A DNA stretch of 64,000 nucleotides. Origin: Thermoflexus hugenholtzii JAD2 (GTDB taxonomy: Bacteria; Chloroflexota; Anaerolineae; Thermoflexales; Thermoflexaceae). A program made the position numbers and the translations under genes. Location: NCBI RefSeq assembly GCF_900187885.1, contig NZ_FYEK01000022.1, positions 111,265 to 175,264 of the forward strand. Direction: 5' to 3'. Below the pieces are notes generated by a model. The model ran no database searches, was not told where the DNA came from, and worked only from the letters and a program-made list of their open reading frames with translations. This document shows, piece after piece, positions 35,323 to 43,112 of the stretch (its first letter is position 1; every line of letters starts with the position of its first letter).

Positions 35323-36273
35323 TTAATCCGCCCGCACTTCGGTCGCGAAGGCCCCTCGCGCGCCGGCGGCACGGAGGGCGCGGGTGACAACCTCCACATC
35401 TTCCGGACGCACCAGGGCGATCACGTTCCCACCTCGTCCCCCGCCGGTGAGCTTGGCCCCCAGCGCCCCCGCCATCCGGGCGGCTTCGACCAGATGATCC
35501 AGAAGGGGCGAGGAGACGCCCAGCTCCTGCAGGATCCGATGGTTGGCGTCCAGGAGGGGCCCCAGGGCTTCGATGGCCCCGGCCTGCAGGCATGCCTCCG
35601 CCTCCTGAACCAAATCCGCGATGGCGTCGAACAGGGCCTCGTAGCGGGCCGGTTCCCGCTCCCAGCCCGCGCGGACCGCGGCCACGGTCTCCCGGGTGGG
35701 GCTGGGGACCCCGGAATCGGCGATCACCAGGGTGAACGGGCGGGCGATCCGCAGAAGCACGGGAGGCCGGCCCCGAACGAAGCGGATGGGGCGCTCGTAG
35801 GCGATGACCGTGTTGTCGATCCCGCTGGGGGTGCCGTGGTGCAGTTTCTCGATCTCGTAGACCAGGGCGGACACGATCTCCGGCTCCGGTGTCCGGTCGG
35901 CCCAGCGGAAAAGGGCCCGCACCAGCGCGGCGGAGGCCGCCGCGCTGCTGCCGAGCCCCCCGGCGACGGGGAGCTCGGAGCGCAGGACAAGCCGGAGGTC
36001 TGGCTCCGGGAGCCCGAGATGCTCCAGAGCCAGACGAACCGTCCGGGCCAGGGGGTGATCCGGCGCCTCGGAGAGCCGGAGCCTTTCCCCGGTGTCCGGC
36101 GCTTCGATCCAGCAGCCGGCCCCAGGTGGAAGGGGCTCCGCCCGCGCCCGGGCCCGCAACCCGCACACCGGGGCGGCGAGGGCGGGCCGGCCGTAGACCA
36201 CCGCATGCTCCCCCAGCAGGATCACCTTGCCGCAGGCGGAAGCTTCCACCGGAAGGCGGGTCTCTGCCATCAT
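35323..36273 (-). CDS. mvk: Mevalonate kinase (GHMP family)
   Basis: A 316-residue kinase that phosphorylates mevalonate in isoprenoid synthesis. GHMP motifs: GKVILLGEHAVVYGRPALA (motif 1), LPVAGGLGSSAAASAALVRA (ATP loop), LHHGTPSGIDNTVIAYERP (catalytic Asp) and AKLTGGGRGGNVIALV (motif 3). The start overlaps the stop of the fkbM-like gene (ATGA). No other mevalonate-pathway gene is nearby. A mevalonate route is unusual among bacteria but known in Chloroflexi. Confidence 0.92.
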   Translation of the reverse strand: MMAETRLPVEASACGKVILLGEHAVVYGRPALAAPVCGLRARARAEPLPPGAGCWIEAPDTGERLRLSEAPDHPLARTVRLALEHLGLPEPDLRLVLRSELPVAGGLGSSAAASAALVRALFRWADRTPEPEIVSALVYEIEKLHHGTPSGIDNTVIAYERPIRFVRGRPPVLLRIARPFTLVIADSGVPSPTRETVAAVRAGWEREPARYEALFDAIADLVQEAEACLQAGAIEALGPLLDANHRILQELGVSSPLLDHLVEAARMAGALGAKLTGGGRGGNVIALVRPEDVEVVTRALRAAGARGAFATEVRAD

Positions 36274-37082
36274 GGCCCGGCAACCCTTTCTGCAGCGAGG
36301 AAATACTCGGTCCATCGATCGCGGATGCGGAAGACCCTGAACCCCAGGCTTTGCAAAAAGCGCTCCACGGATCCGGACTTGCCATGTCGGGCCAGATATT
36401 CCGCGTGAACCTCACAGATCATGGCGTGCACGTGACGACGCAGGGTCTCCCGCATCCCCCACAGCACATGAAGCTCATGGCCCTCCACATCGATCTTGAC
36501 GATGTCCGGCGCCGGGATCCCGGAAGCCACGAGGCTGTCCCCCGGGACCGTTCGAACGTTCAGGGCGGATCGAGGGCCGGCGGTGATGTGCCCCATCATG
36601 AACGATCGCTGCCCGCCCCGGACATCGAAGGAGGCCATGCCATGTCGATCGGAGAGTGCCAGCGTCATAACCTGGATGTGATCTTCGCACCGGTTAAGTC
36701 GGGCGTTCTCCCGGATCCGTTGGGCATTGGGCCCGTATGGTTCGAAGGCGATGACCTTGCCACCGAGGCGGGCGGCGAGCATGGCATAAAGGCCGTGATA
36801 GGCTCCCACATCCCAGAACACATCTCCTTCATGCAGGCGGCTCGCCAGATATCGCAGGCATTCGTTCTCGGTTTGAAAGGTCTGGATCAGATGGAGGGCC
36901 TCCGCGTAGGATTGAATATGGAAGAGGAGAGCGACTTTGCCAATCCTCAAGCGTTGCTGTCCGCGGATTGCGGCGAGCATGGAGATTGCTCTTCGATAGG
37001 GGAACCAGAAGGCCTCCCGGGCGAAGCCGCGAAACCCTTCCTTCTGGAAAACCTCTCGTGCTTTTGTGAGTTTGTCCCCCAT
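36270..37082 (-). CDS. FkbM-family methyltransferase
   Basis: A 270-residue SAM-dependent methyltransferase. LHEGDVFWDVGAYHGLYAML is the SAM site, GGKVIAFEPYGPNAQRIREN follows, and IPAPDIVKIDVEGHELHVLWG is the hallmark of the FkbM family. These usually O-methylate sugars or natural products. The start at 37082 follows AAAGGA; ATG 37106 is an alternative. Codon use is less GC-biased than neighbours. It is translationally coupled to mevalonate kinase, although no functional link is obvious. Confidence 0.82.
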   Translation of the reverse strand: MGDKLTKAREVFQKEGFRGFAREAFWFPYRRAISMLAAIRGQQRLRIGKVALLFHIQSYAEALHLIQTFQTENECLRYLASRLHEGDVFWDVGAYHGLYAMLAARLGGKVIAFEPYGPNAQRIRENARLNRCEDHIQVMTLALSDRHGMASFDVRGGQRSFMMGHITAGPRSALNVRTVPGDSLVASGIPAPDIVKIDVEGHELHVLWGMRETLRRHVHAMICEVHAEYLARHGKSGSVERFLQSLGFRVFRIRDRWTEYFLAAERVAGP

Positions 37083-37118
37083 CCGGTCCTTTCCCAGATC
37101 GCGCATTGCCCGCTGGGT

Positions 37119-37250
37119 CTTTCGCCGACGCGAAAATGCTTTCTGGCCGGCGCAGGCCGGCCGCTGGCTGAAGGCCTCTGGAGGTCGAATTCATTCGACC
37201 CTCACGCCGGCCGGTGGCCGAAGGCCTGTCCGGTCGAATTCATCCGACAC
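37119..37250. repeat. Second locus of the multi-hairpin repeat family (inverted relative to 7181-7502)
   Basis: Two copies of a GGTCGAATTCATTC-like element (37183-37196 and 37232-37245) with GCC-GGC hairpins between them and a TTTCGCCGACGCG segment at the distal end. Read on the minus strand the order matches the block at 7181-7502. The repeat overlaps the end of the neighbouring methyltransferase gene, whose TGA stop (37242-37240) lies within the conserved GGATGAATTCG element. Confidence 0.7.
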
Positions 37251-37902
37251 CTTCAACCCGCCGCGCCAGGATCCCGGTGAAGCCGGCCTTCGGGTAAAAG
37301 CCCGGGCGGGCCTCTTCCTCCCGGATCTCCGGAGCATCCGGAGCCTGGAAGAGAGTGGAGCGATATTCAACCACCCGAAACCCTGCCTGCTCCAGCCATG
37401 CTTCCAGCTCCTGGCGGGAGTAGAACCGCGCGATGGAATAAAAGGGATGTCCCTGGCGGCCTTTCTCTTGATAGTGGGCCGCCCACGGGCTCTCCGCCAG
37501 GATCATCCCCAGCACCAGCCCTCCGTCCGCCCGCAGCACCCGATGAGCTTCCCGCAAAACCCCGAGGGGATCCTCCACAAAGCACAGGGTGACCACCAGG
37601 AGGACTCCGCCGAAGGCGTTGTCACGGAATGGAAGCCGTTCCCCTACGGCCTGAGCCACCCGGATCCCCCGGGCAGCCGCCATCCGGAGCGGCTCTCGCG
37701 CGGGATCGATCCCAAAACCGACGCCGAGGGCCTGAGCGAAGCGCCCGGATCCCACGCCGATCTCCAGATAGGGGGGCGGGCAGCGGGTCAGCAGAGGGGC
37801 CAACGCCCGCACCTCCGAGCGGTAGGCTCCCCGGCCCACCGGCCCTTCATACCAGGCATCGTAACGGGCTGCGTAGCGTTCGAACACTGAAGCGCGCGCC
37901 AT
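37240..37902 (-). CDS. Class I SAM-dependent methyltransferase
   Basis: A 220-residue protein with the UbiE-type fold: FERYAARYDAWYEG, YLEIGVGSGRFAQALG (SAM motif I), GIDPAREPLRMAAARGI and LVVTLCFVEDPLGVLREAHR (motif post II). The substrate is unknown. GGAG lies 8 bases before the ATG. The stop codon lies in a dispersed repeat, so the C-terminal few residues may have been set by repeat insertion. It lies 18 bases after psuG. Confidence 0.85.
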   Translation of the reverse strand: MARASVFERYAARYDAWYEGPVGRGAYRSEVRALAPLLTRCPPPYLEIGVGSGRFAQALGVGFGIDPAREPLRMAAARGIRVAQAVGERLPFRDNAFGGVLLVVTLCFVEDPLGVLREAHRVLRADGGLVLGMILAESPWAAHYQEKGRQGHPFYSIARFYSRQELEAWLEQAGFRVVEYRSTLFQAPDAPEIREEEARPGFYPKAGFTGILARRVEGVG

Positions 37903-37920
37903 CGCGAAGTTCTCCGTTCG

Positions 37921-38877
37921 TTATGCCTCCAGCGCTCGGGCGATGCGGGCGGCGATGCGGGCGTTTTCGATCAGCAGCGCCCGGTTCAGGGCCACGCTCT
38001 CCCCGCCCGTCCGTTCGGCCACCCGGGCCAGCAGGAAGGGCGTGAGGGCCCATCCCTGCACGCCCGCCCGCTCCGCCTCGGCCATCGCCTCCTCCAAGAT
38101 GGTCTCCAGACGCTCCCTCGGGAGGGCGAAGTCCGCCGGGGGCGGGACCGTCACCAGGATCCCCTTGCCCCCCAGGGTCCAGTGGACCCGGGCGATGGCG
38201 GCGGCTTCCTCCGCCGAGTCCACCCGGGCGTCCACCGGCAGCCCGCTGGAGGCGCTGTAGAAAGCGGGCATAGTTTCCATCCCCCACCCCAGGATCGGGA
38301 TCCCATGCGTTTCCAGCCACTCCCGCGTCGCCCGCAGATCCAGGATGGCCTTGGGGCCGGCGCAGACCACCAGCACCGGCTCGGTGGCCAGGGTGGGCAG
38401 GTCATTGGAGACATCGAAGGGGGCGCCCCGATGCACCCCGCCGATCCCACCCGTGGCCACCACGCGGATCCCCGCGCGGGCGGCGGCCCAGACGGTGGTC
38501 GCCACCGTGGTGGCGCCGATCTGGCGACGTGCCAGGGCGATCGGGAGATCGCGCCGGCTCACCTTCCGGACGCCCTCATCTCCCGCGAATCGCTCCAGCT
38601 CAGCCGGCGTCAGGCCAACGACGATCTGTCCATCCAGGAGCCCGATGGTCGCCGGGACCACTCCCTCAGCGCGGATGGTTTCCTCCATCTCATGGGCGAC
38701 CTGGAGGTTGGCCGGTCGGGGAAGGCCGAAGGCGACCACCACCGTCTCCAGGGCAACGATCGGCTGGCGGCGCGCCCGGGCTTCCTTCACGTGGGGGCCG
38801 AAGCGGAAATAGGCGTTCTTAGTGGAAAAACCCATCGCCCCAAACTCAAAATCAACTGCCGATCCAGGCGTGGACAT
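37921..38877 (-). CDS. psuG: Pseudouridine-5'-phosphate glycosidase
   Basis: A 318-residue enzyme splitting pseudouridine 5'-phosphate into ribose 5-phosphate and uracil. Signatures: PIVALETVVVAFGLPRPANL, EGVVPATIGLLDGQIVVGL, TGGIGGVHRGAPFDVSNDL, LGWGMETMPAFYSASSGLPV and TPFLLARVAERTGGESVALN. The start at 38877 follows GGAGGCGAGGG, and the first about 20 residues (STPGSAVDFEFGAMGFSTK) are not found in the second copy of the 5' end at 39801-39917. This suggests the gene's 5' region was rebuilt. No psuK kinase is adjacent. Confidence 0.9.
   Translation of the reverse strand: MSTPGSAVDFEFGAMGFSTKNAYFRFGPHVKEARARRQPIVALETVVVAFGLPRPANLQVAHEMEETIRAEGVVPATIGLLDGQIVVGLTPAELERFAGDEGVRKVSRRDLPIALARRQIGATTVATTVWAAARAGIRVVATGGIGGVHRGAPFDVSNDLPTLATEPVLVVCAGPKAILDLRATREWLETHGIPILGWGMETMPAFYSASSGLPVDARVDSAEEAAAIARVHWTLGGKGILVTVPPPADFALPRERLETILEEAMAEAERAGVQGWALTPFLLARVAERTGGESVALNRALLIENARIAARIARALEA
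38704..38818. repeat. Direct repeat copy 1 (inside psuG)
   Basis: 115 bases matching 39801-39915 with only two differences. Both are silent in the psuG frame: one Val codon (GTT versus GTC) and one Leu codon (CTG versus TTG). Outside these limits the flanks diverge abruptly. Confidence 0.9.
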
Positions 38878-38951
38878 CCCTCGCCTCCAGGAGCTGGTTC
38901 CCGAAACCTGCAACCCGAACGGGGAAGGGGCGGCAAACAGCGGCCAGCCGG

Positions 38952-39419
38952 CTATAAGCGGGATGATCGTGCTTCCAGCTCCGCGACGATGACCTCCGGC
39001 GTTTTATAGGGAATTACATTCTCGATCGCCCGGAAATGATCATCGTAGGCCACGATCGCCGTGCAGCCTGCGATGTGGGCGGCAATCGCATGAGGAAGAT
39101 CCGTCGGATCTCTCAGCGCTGCGAAGAGCCTGGCCCGGAGCAACTTCTCCTCGCGGCGAGGGATCGGCACATAAAGCAAGCGGGTGCTCAAAAGCGTGAG
39201 GAAGGCCTGACGGGCAAATTCGCTGCCTGCTTCCCAGTTTGGCTCCGTGCGGGTGATCGCGATGACCAGTAGCTCATGGAGCGCATAGAAAGAAGTTGCT
39301 GCTTTAACCGCACCCTGGTTGATGAGCTGGAATAACTTCGAAACCGCCTCAAATCGTGTGGGCTCCAGCTTCCGGGCCAGCGTGAAGACCAGCAGCACAG
39401 AGGTATCCAGATAGATCAC
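38952..39419 (-). CDS. PIN-domain ribonuclease-like protein (probable toxin)
   Basis: A 155-residue PIN domain. The first acidic residue is Asp5 in MIYLDTSVLLVF, and the later acidic cluster is DPTDLPHAIAAHIAGC and AIVAYDDHFRAIENV, as in VapC-type nucleases. The GTG start overlaps the stop of the small upstream gene (GTGA), a typical toxin-antitoxin arrangement. Its GC content is lower than flanking genes. It lies between the two copies of the psuG 5' end and thus appears to have been inserted. Confidence 0.82.
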   Translation of the reverse strand: MIYLDTSVLLVFTLARKLEPTRFEAVSKLFQLINQGAVKAATSFYALHELLVIAITRTEPNWEAGSEFARQAFLTLLSTRLLYVPIPRREEKLLRARLFAALRDPTDLPHAIAAHIAGCTAIVAYDDHFRAIENVIPYKTPEVIVAELEARSSRL

Positions 39420-39622
39420 CGGGTCCTCTCCGTCGAAGCGGGTGTTCCAGTTTCCACTGCGGGAGGCAACAAGAGAATCTTCAACAACTCCTGGGATAGC
39501 AGCAAAGCCAGAGGCACAATGGCCTCAGAGAAAATGCGCTCAGCGCTTTCCTTGCGTCCTTCATGAAGGATCTCATCGAACGATTTTCCTTTCAGATATT
39601 CGGAGAAATCTTCGAGCGTCAT
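39416..39622 (-). CDS. Small protein coupled to the PIN gene (putative antitoxin)
   Basis: A 68-residue frame with GGAGGTGA before the ATG: MTLEDFSEYLKGKSFDEIL at the start and a hydrophobic helix (AIVPLALLLSQELLKILLL) in the middle. I recognise no DNA-binding fold. The size, the position directly before a PIN gene and the GTGA overlap are the reasons for calling it an antitoxin; otherwise its function is unknown. Confidence 0.65.
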   Translation of the reverse strand: MTLEDFSEYLKGKSFDEILHEGRKESAERIFSEAIVPLALLLSQELLKILLLPPAVETGTPASTERTR

Positions 39623-39746
39623 AATTCACCTCCGGTTTCGATAGCCGGGCCGGGTCCCTGCCTGCGCGGCGTTTCGGCCATGGCGTATGCCGTTGGCCGA
39701 TGCTCAGGGGGGAGAGCTCCCTTCCCTATTTTCCCGAATTTCCACT

Positions 39747-39917
39747 TTAGCATAAAGCCCCGGGTTCCACCAGGGGTTGGAGGATTTTGCTAACGATCGA
39801 GAGGTTGGCCGGTCGGGGAAGGCCGAAGGCGACCACCACCGTCTCCAAGGCGACGATCGGCTGGCGGCGCGCCCGGGCTTCCTTCACGTGGGGGCCGAAG
39901 CGGAAATAGGCGTTCAT
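39747..39917 (-). pseudogene. Truncated 5' fragment of psuG coupled to xseA
   Basis: Begins with ATG 39917, overlapping the xseA stop by ATGA, and reads NAYFRFGPHVKEARARRQ and on to GLPRPANL exactly as in intact psuG, then departs into unrelated residues and stops at 39747. Only about 37 of over 300 residues are psuG-like, so it cannot be functional. It shows that psuG formerly followed xseA directly and that the present intact psuG has a different upstream sequence. Confidence 0.85.
39801..39915. repeat. Direct repeat copy 2 (psuG fragment)
   Basis: Partner of 38704-38818. The distance between copies is 1,097 bases; the segment between them carries the psuG leader and the PIN pair. The length of the duplication (115 bases) is much longer than transposase target duplications. 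Confidence 0.9.
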
Positions 39918-41146
39918 CCGGGGGAACCTCCTTCCACCCGCACGGGGACCTCTCCGTCGATCCACTGCACGGTGAGCGGCTCGCCGGGCTGGACCTGATC
40001 CGCCCGGGTGACCAGGCGGCCATCGGCCCGGCGGACCAGGGCGTAGCCTCGGGCCAGGACGGCGTGGGGGTTCAGCGCCTCCAGTCGGGCCTGGTGGTAG
40101 CCCCACCGGGCTTCCGCTTGCAGGATCTGCTGATCGATCGCGCTCCTCAGCCGGGTCTGCAGCCGGTGCAGGCGCTCCAGACGAGCGTGCAGCTCCCGCT
40201 CGGGCGCGTGGGCCTGCAGGCGCGCGCGCAGGGTCGTCAGGGCCTGCCCCGCCCGCTCCAGGCGGGCGCGTATCGCCTGCTCCAGGCGATCCCGCCATCC
40301 GGCGATCTGAGCGGCCACCGCGTCCCGATCCGGGGTGGCCAGCTCTGCTGCCGCGGAGGGTGTGGGCGCGTGCACATCAGCAGCGGCATCCGTCAGAGTG
40401 AGATCGATGGCATGGCCGACGCCCGAGACCACCGGGAACGGCGAGGACGCCACGGCCCGAACCACCCGCTCGTCGTTGAAAGCCCACAGCTCCTCATTGG
40501 ACCCTCCACCCCGTGCGATGATAGCCAGATCCACCCCTGCCACCATCCAGAGGGTCTCCAACGCTGTGGCGATCGAAAGGGGAGCATCATCTCCCTGGAC
40601 AACCGTAGGGGAGAGGATCACCTCCGCCAGGGGCCATCGTCGCCGGAGGATGTTCAGGATGTCCCGAAGAGCTGCTCCCGCCGGCGAGGTCACCACGCCG
40701 ATCCGGCGGGGGAACGGAGGCAGCGTCCGCTTGCGGGTGGGGTCGAACAGCCCCTCCGCCTCCAGCCGACGCTTTAACGCCTCAAGGGCCAGGAATCGCT
40801 GGCCCAGGCCGATGGGAAGCCAGCGATCCACATATAGACGGCAATCCCCCCGATCCTCGTAGTAACCGATCCGCCCGCGCGCCACAATGGTCTGTCCGTT
40901 CGCCGGCAGATGGGCCATCCGGGCCGCCTGCGTCCGCCAGATGACACAGGTGATCTGGGCCCGCCCTTCTTTTAGTGAGAAGAAGATGTGGCCTGGCGCC
41001 GTAGGGCGGAGATCCCCCACTTCTCCCTCCACCCACAGATCCCCCCAGGCGAAGCGGGATTCGATCACTTCCTTCAGATGGGCGGCCAGCTGGGATACCG
41101 TGAGGTAAGTGATGGGAGCCTGTTCAAGTTCCTCCCACTCGCTCAT
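39914..41146 (-). CDS. xseA: Exodeoxyribonuclease VII large subunit
   Basis: A 410-residue nuclease subunit. The N-terminal OB fold is YLTVSQLAAHLKEVIESRF and WVEGEVGDLRPTAPGHIFFS. The catalytic domain carries GVVTSPAGAALRDILNIL, IIARGGGSNEELWAFNDE and GHAIDLTLTDAAADVHAPTP, and a coiled-coil region precedes the end. It degrades single-stranded DNA when bound by XseB subunits. The small subunit gene (xseB) is not in the window. GGAG lies about 8 bases before the ATG at 41146. Confidence 0.93.
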   Translation of the reverse strand: MSEWEELEQAPITYLTVSQLAAHLKEVIESRFAWGDLWVEGEVGDLRPTAPGHIFFSLKEGRAQITCVIWRTQAARMAHLPANGQTIVARGRIGYYEDRGDCRLYVDRWLPIGLGQRFLALEALKRRLEAEGLFDPTRKRTLPPFPRRIGVVTSPAGAALRDILNILRRRWPLAEVILSPTVVQGDDAPLSIATALETLWMVAGVDLAIIARGGGSNEELWAFNDERVVRAVASSPFPVVSGVGHAIDLTLTDAAADVHAPTPSAAAELATPDRDAVAAQIAGWRDRLEQAIRARLERAGQALTTLRARLQAHAPERELHARLERLHRLQTRLRSAIDQQILQAEARWGYHQARLEALNPHAVLARGYALVRRADGRLVTRADQVQPGEPLTVQWIDGEVPVRVEGGSPG

Positions 41147-41180
41147 GAAAACGCTCCAGCGGAAGGTCTGCGCCCCTTGT

Positions 41181-42272
41181 TCATCGCGTTTCCGTGACCT
41201 TCTGCAGGCCTCGCGGCCGGTCTGGATCCAGCCCTTTCCATCGGGCGAGGGAGACGGCGAACCACTGGCCGGGGATCACCGCCACCGCCGGGGAGAGCCA
41301 CTCCGGGACGGGAGGCAACGGGATGCCGACGTCTGCATGGCGGAGCCGCTCCGGATCCTCGCTGCAGAGGGTGAGATGGGCCGCCCGTTCCCGCAACAGA
41401 CGGGCCAGGTCCTGCATCTCCGCGTGGAAGGTGGGCCCTGGCGCGATCAAGAAGACCGGGAAGCCCGGCTCCACGAGGGCGATGGGCCCGTGGAGGAAAT
41501 CTGCCGAGGAATACGGCTCCGCCACGATGTAGGTGAGCTCCTTGAGCTTGAGGGCGATCTCGAAGGCGGTGGCGTAGTTGAAGCCCCGGCCGATCACCAC
41601 GCCGTGGGAGGCCCGCCACCAGGAGGCAGCGGCCTCGCGGGCGGGCCCCTTGCTCTCCAGGGCCCGGGCCATAGCTTCCGGCAGCCGGCGCAGCTCCTCC
41701 TGCATCGTTCGATCCCCCGTCCAGGCGGCGGTCAGCATGGCCAGGGCGACGAGCTGGGCCGTGTAGGTTTTGGTGGCGGCCACCGCCCGCTCCGCCCCTG
41801 CGCGCAGGGGCAGCACCGCGTGGGCCTCGGCCGCCAGCGGGGAACCTGGGTCGTTGGTGATGGCGAGGGTGAGGCCGCCCTGGCGGCGGGCCTCCCGGAT
41901 CACCTCCACGATGTCCGGGGAGCGGCCGGATTGGGAGATGCCGATCACCCACGCGTGGTCCAGCCGGGGCGGACGTCGGTAGAAGGTGAACAGGGAGGGG
42001 GTGGCCAGGGCGGCGGGCAGCCCGGCGAACGCTCCGAGCAGATACTGACCGTAGCGGGCGGCGTTATCGGAGCTGCCCCGGGCGGCCAGCATCACGAGGG
42101 CCGGTTGAAAGCGCCGCGCCTCCGCCGCGATCCGCTCCGCCTCCGGCCATCCTTCCCGGAGCAGGCGGTCGGCCACTTCCGGTTGCTGGCGGATCTCCTC
42201 TTCCACCCACATCCGCTGGCGAACCTCCTGGGGAATCTCGCGAAACTCATAAAAGGCCTCGCCGTCCGACAC
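41181..42272 (-). CDS. Double SIS-domain protein (GlmS-isomerase-like; possible amino-sugar deaminase or isomerase)
   Basis: A 363-residue protein with two sugar-isomerase domains and no glutaminase domain. Motifs: LAARGSSDNAARYGQYLL, IGISQSGRSPDIVEVIREA (phosphosugar Ser), RAVAATKTYTAQLVALAML and VIGRGFNYATAFEIALKLKE. The KLKELTYIVAEPYSSADFLHGP motif is typical of GlmS-like isomerase domains. Standalone proteins of this type include glucosamine-6-phosphate deaminases. GTG 42272 is annotated; ATG 42212 (MWVEEEIRQQPEV) is equally plausible. Confidence 0.85.
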   Translation of the reverse strand: MSDGEAFYEFREIPQEVRQRMWVEEEIRQQPEVADRLLREGWPEAERIAAEARRFQPALVMLAARGSSDNAARYGQYLLGAFAGLPAALATPSLFTFYRRPPRLDHAWVIGISQSGRSPDIVEVIREARRQGGLTLAITNDPGSPLAAEAHAVLPLRAGAERAVAATKTYTAQLVALAMLTAAWTGDRTMQEELRRLPEAMARALESKGPAREAAASWWRASHGVVIGRGFNYATAFEIALKLKELTYIVAEPYSSADFLHGPIALVEPGFPVFLIAPGPTFHAEMQDLARLLRERAAHLTLCSEDPERLRHADVGIPLPPVPEWLSPAVAVIPGQWFAVSLARWKGLDPDRPRGLQKVTETR

Positions 42273-42291
42273 AGCGAGGGGCTTCCACCTC

Positions 42292-42320
42292 TTGGATCTT
42301 TCCCCCGAGCCGATTATACT
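42292..42320 (+). promoter_or_regulatory. Candidate promoter of the MaoC-like gene
   Basis: -10 TATACT (42315-42320) with a weak -35 TTGGAT (42292-42297) at 17 bases. The start codon is 80 bases downstream. Confidence 0.5.
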
Positions 42321-42401
42321 TCAGCCATCCTCAAGGTTTCGCGGGAAAGGCATGGCTCTCCTTTGATCCTGAGGTCCACCTTGCTCGGAGGAGGGAGACC
42401 G

Positions 42402-42920
42402 ATGACAACGTGGAGTGCAGGACCACGTGGATTGTTCTTTGAGGACCTGGAGGTCGGGTGGAAAGTCCGCACCCCCGGCCGCACGGTCACCGAGGCGGAC
42501 ATCGTGGGGTTCGCCGGCCTCTCCGGGGATTACACGCCGCTGCACACCGACGCGGAATACGCCCGCGGCACCATGTTTGGGGAACGGATCGCCCACGGGC
42601 TGCTGGGGCTGGCTATCGCCTCCGGCCTGGCGACCCGCCTCGGCTTCCTGGAGGAGACGGTGGAGGCCTTCACCGGCCTGGAGTGGAAGTTCCGCGCTCC
42701 CATCCGCATCGGCGACACCCTCTACGCCGAGATTGAGGTGGCCCAGAAACGCCCCACGCCCGACGGCCGCGCGGGCTTCGTGGTCTTCAACGTCCAGGTC
42801 CGCAACCAGCGGGGCGAGGTGGTTCAGCGGGGCCAGTGGACCCTTCTGGTGCGCGCTCGGGGTGCCGGGGCGCCTCAGGCCTCTCCGGCGGCTTCCCCAG
42901 AGCGTCCTTCGGAAGGATGA
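42402..42920 (+). CDS. MaoC-like (R)-specific enoyl-acyl hydratase/dehydratase
   Basis: A 172-residue hot-dog-fold protein. GLFFEDLEVGWKVRTPGRTV opens the domain, and FAGLSGDYTPLHTDAEYA contains the hydratase signature Asp and His. MFGERIAHGLLGLAIASGL and PIRIGDTLYAEIEVAQKRP follow. It hydrates or dehydrates 2-enoyl-CoA or related thioesters. GGAGGAGGGAG directly before ATG 42402 sets the start. It is a single-gene unit. Confidence 0.88.
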   Translation: MTTWSAGPRGLFFEDLEVGWKVRTPGRTVTEADIVGFAGLSGDYTPLHTDAEYARGTMFGERIAHGLLGLAIASGLATRLGFLEETVEAFTGLEWKFRAPIRIGDTLYAEIEVAQKRPTPDGRAGFVVFNVQVRNQRGEVVQRGQWTLLVRARGAGAPQASPAASPERPSEG

Positions 42921-42942
42921 AGCGAGGCGCCGGACCGCCTGA

Positions 42943-42959
42943 TCCCCCATTTAGGGGGA
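42943..42959 (+). terminator. Possible hairpin terminator after the MaoC-like gene
   Basis: TCCCCC-ATTTA-GGGGGA, 23 bases after the stop. There is no T-run, so this is a weak call. A second small hairpin, CGTTTG/CAAACG, lies about 10 bases further on. Confidence 0.4.
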
Positions 42960-43015
42960 GCGTCTCACCCGTTTGGGGGAAACAAACGCCTTGGCGGCCG
43001 CATTCTGTTACAAAT

Positions 43016-43044
43016 TTTACAAGGGGGGCCTTGAAGGATATACT
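43016..43044 (+). promoter_or_regulatory. Promoter of korAB
   Basis: -35 TTTACA (43016-43021, five of six), a 17-base spacer and -10 TATACT (43039-43044, five of six). A leader of about 60 bases precedes the korA start. Confidence 0.8.
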
Positions 43045-43112
43045 GGTAGGAAAAGACATCGCCGGCCTGGAAAGCTGGCGTTCCGCCCATCTGATCGGGG
43101 GAGGCGTGTGCC

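Noticed and set aside
38952..39622. Transposon as the cause of the psuG duplication
   Set aside because: No transposase, terminal inverted repeats or short target duplication were seen, and a 115-base repeat is too long for a standard transposition footprint.
41109..42401. Very long N-terminal extension of the MaoC-like protein
   Set aside because: The upstream part is antisense to the SIS-domain gene and has no recognisable motif. A strong ribosome-binding site and a promoter lie just before ATG 42402.
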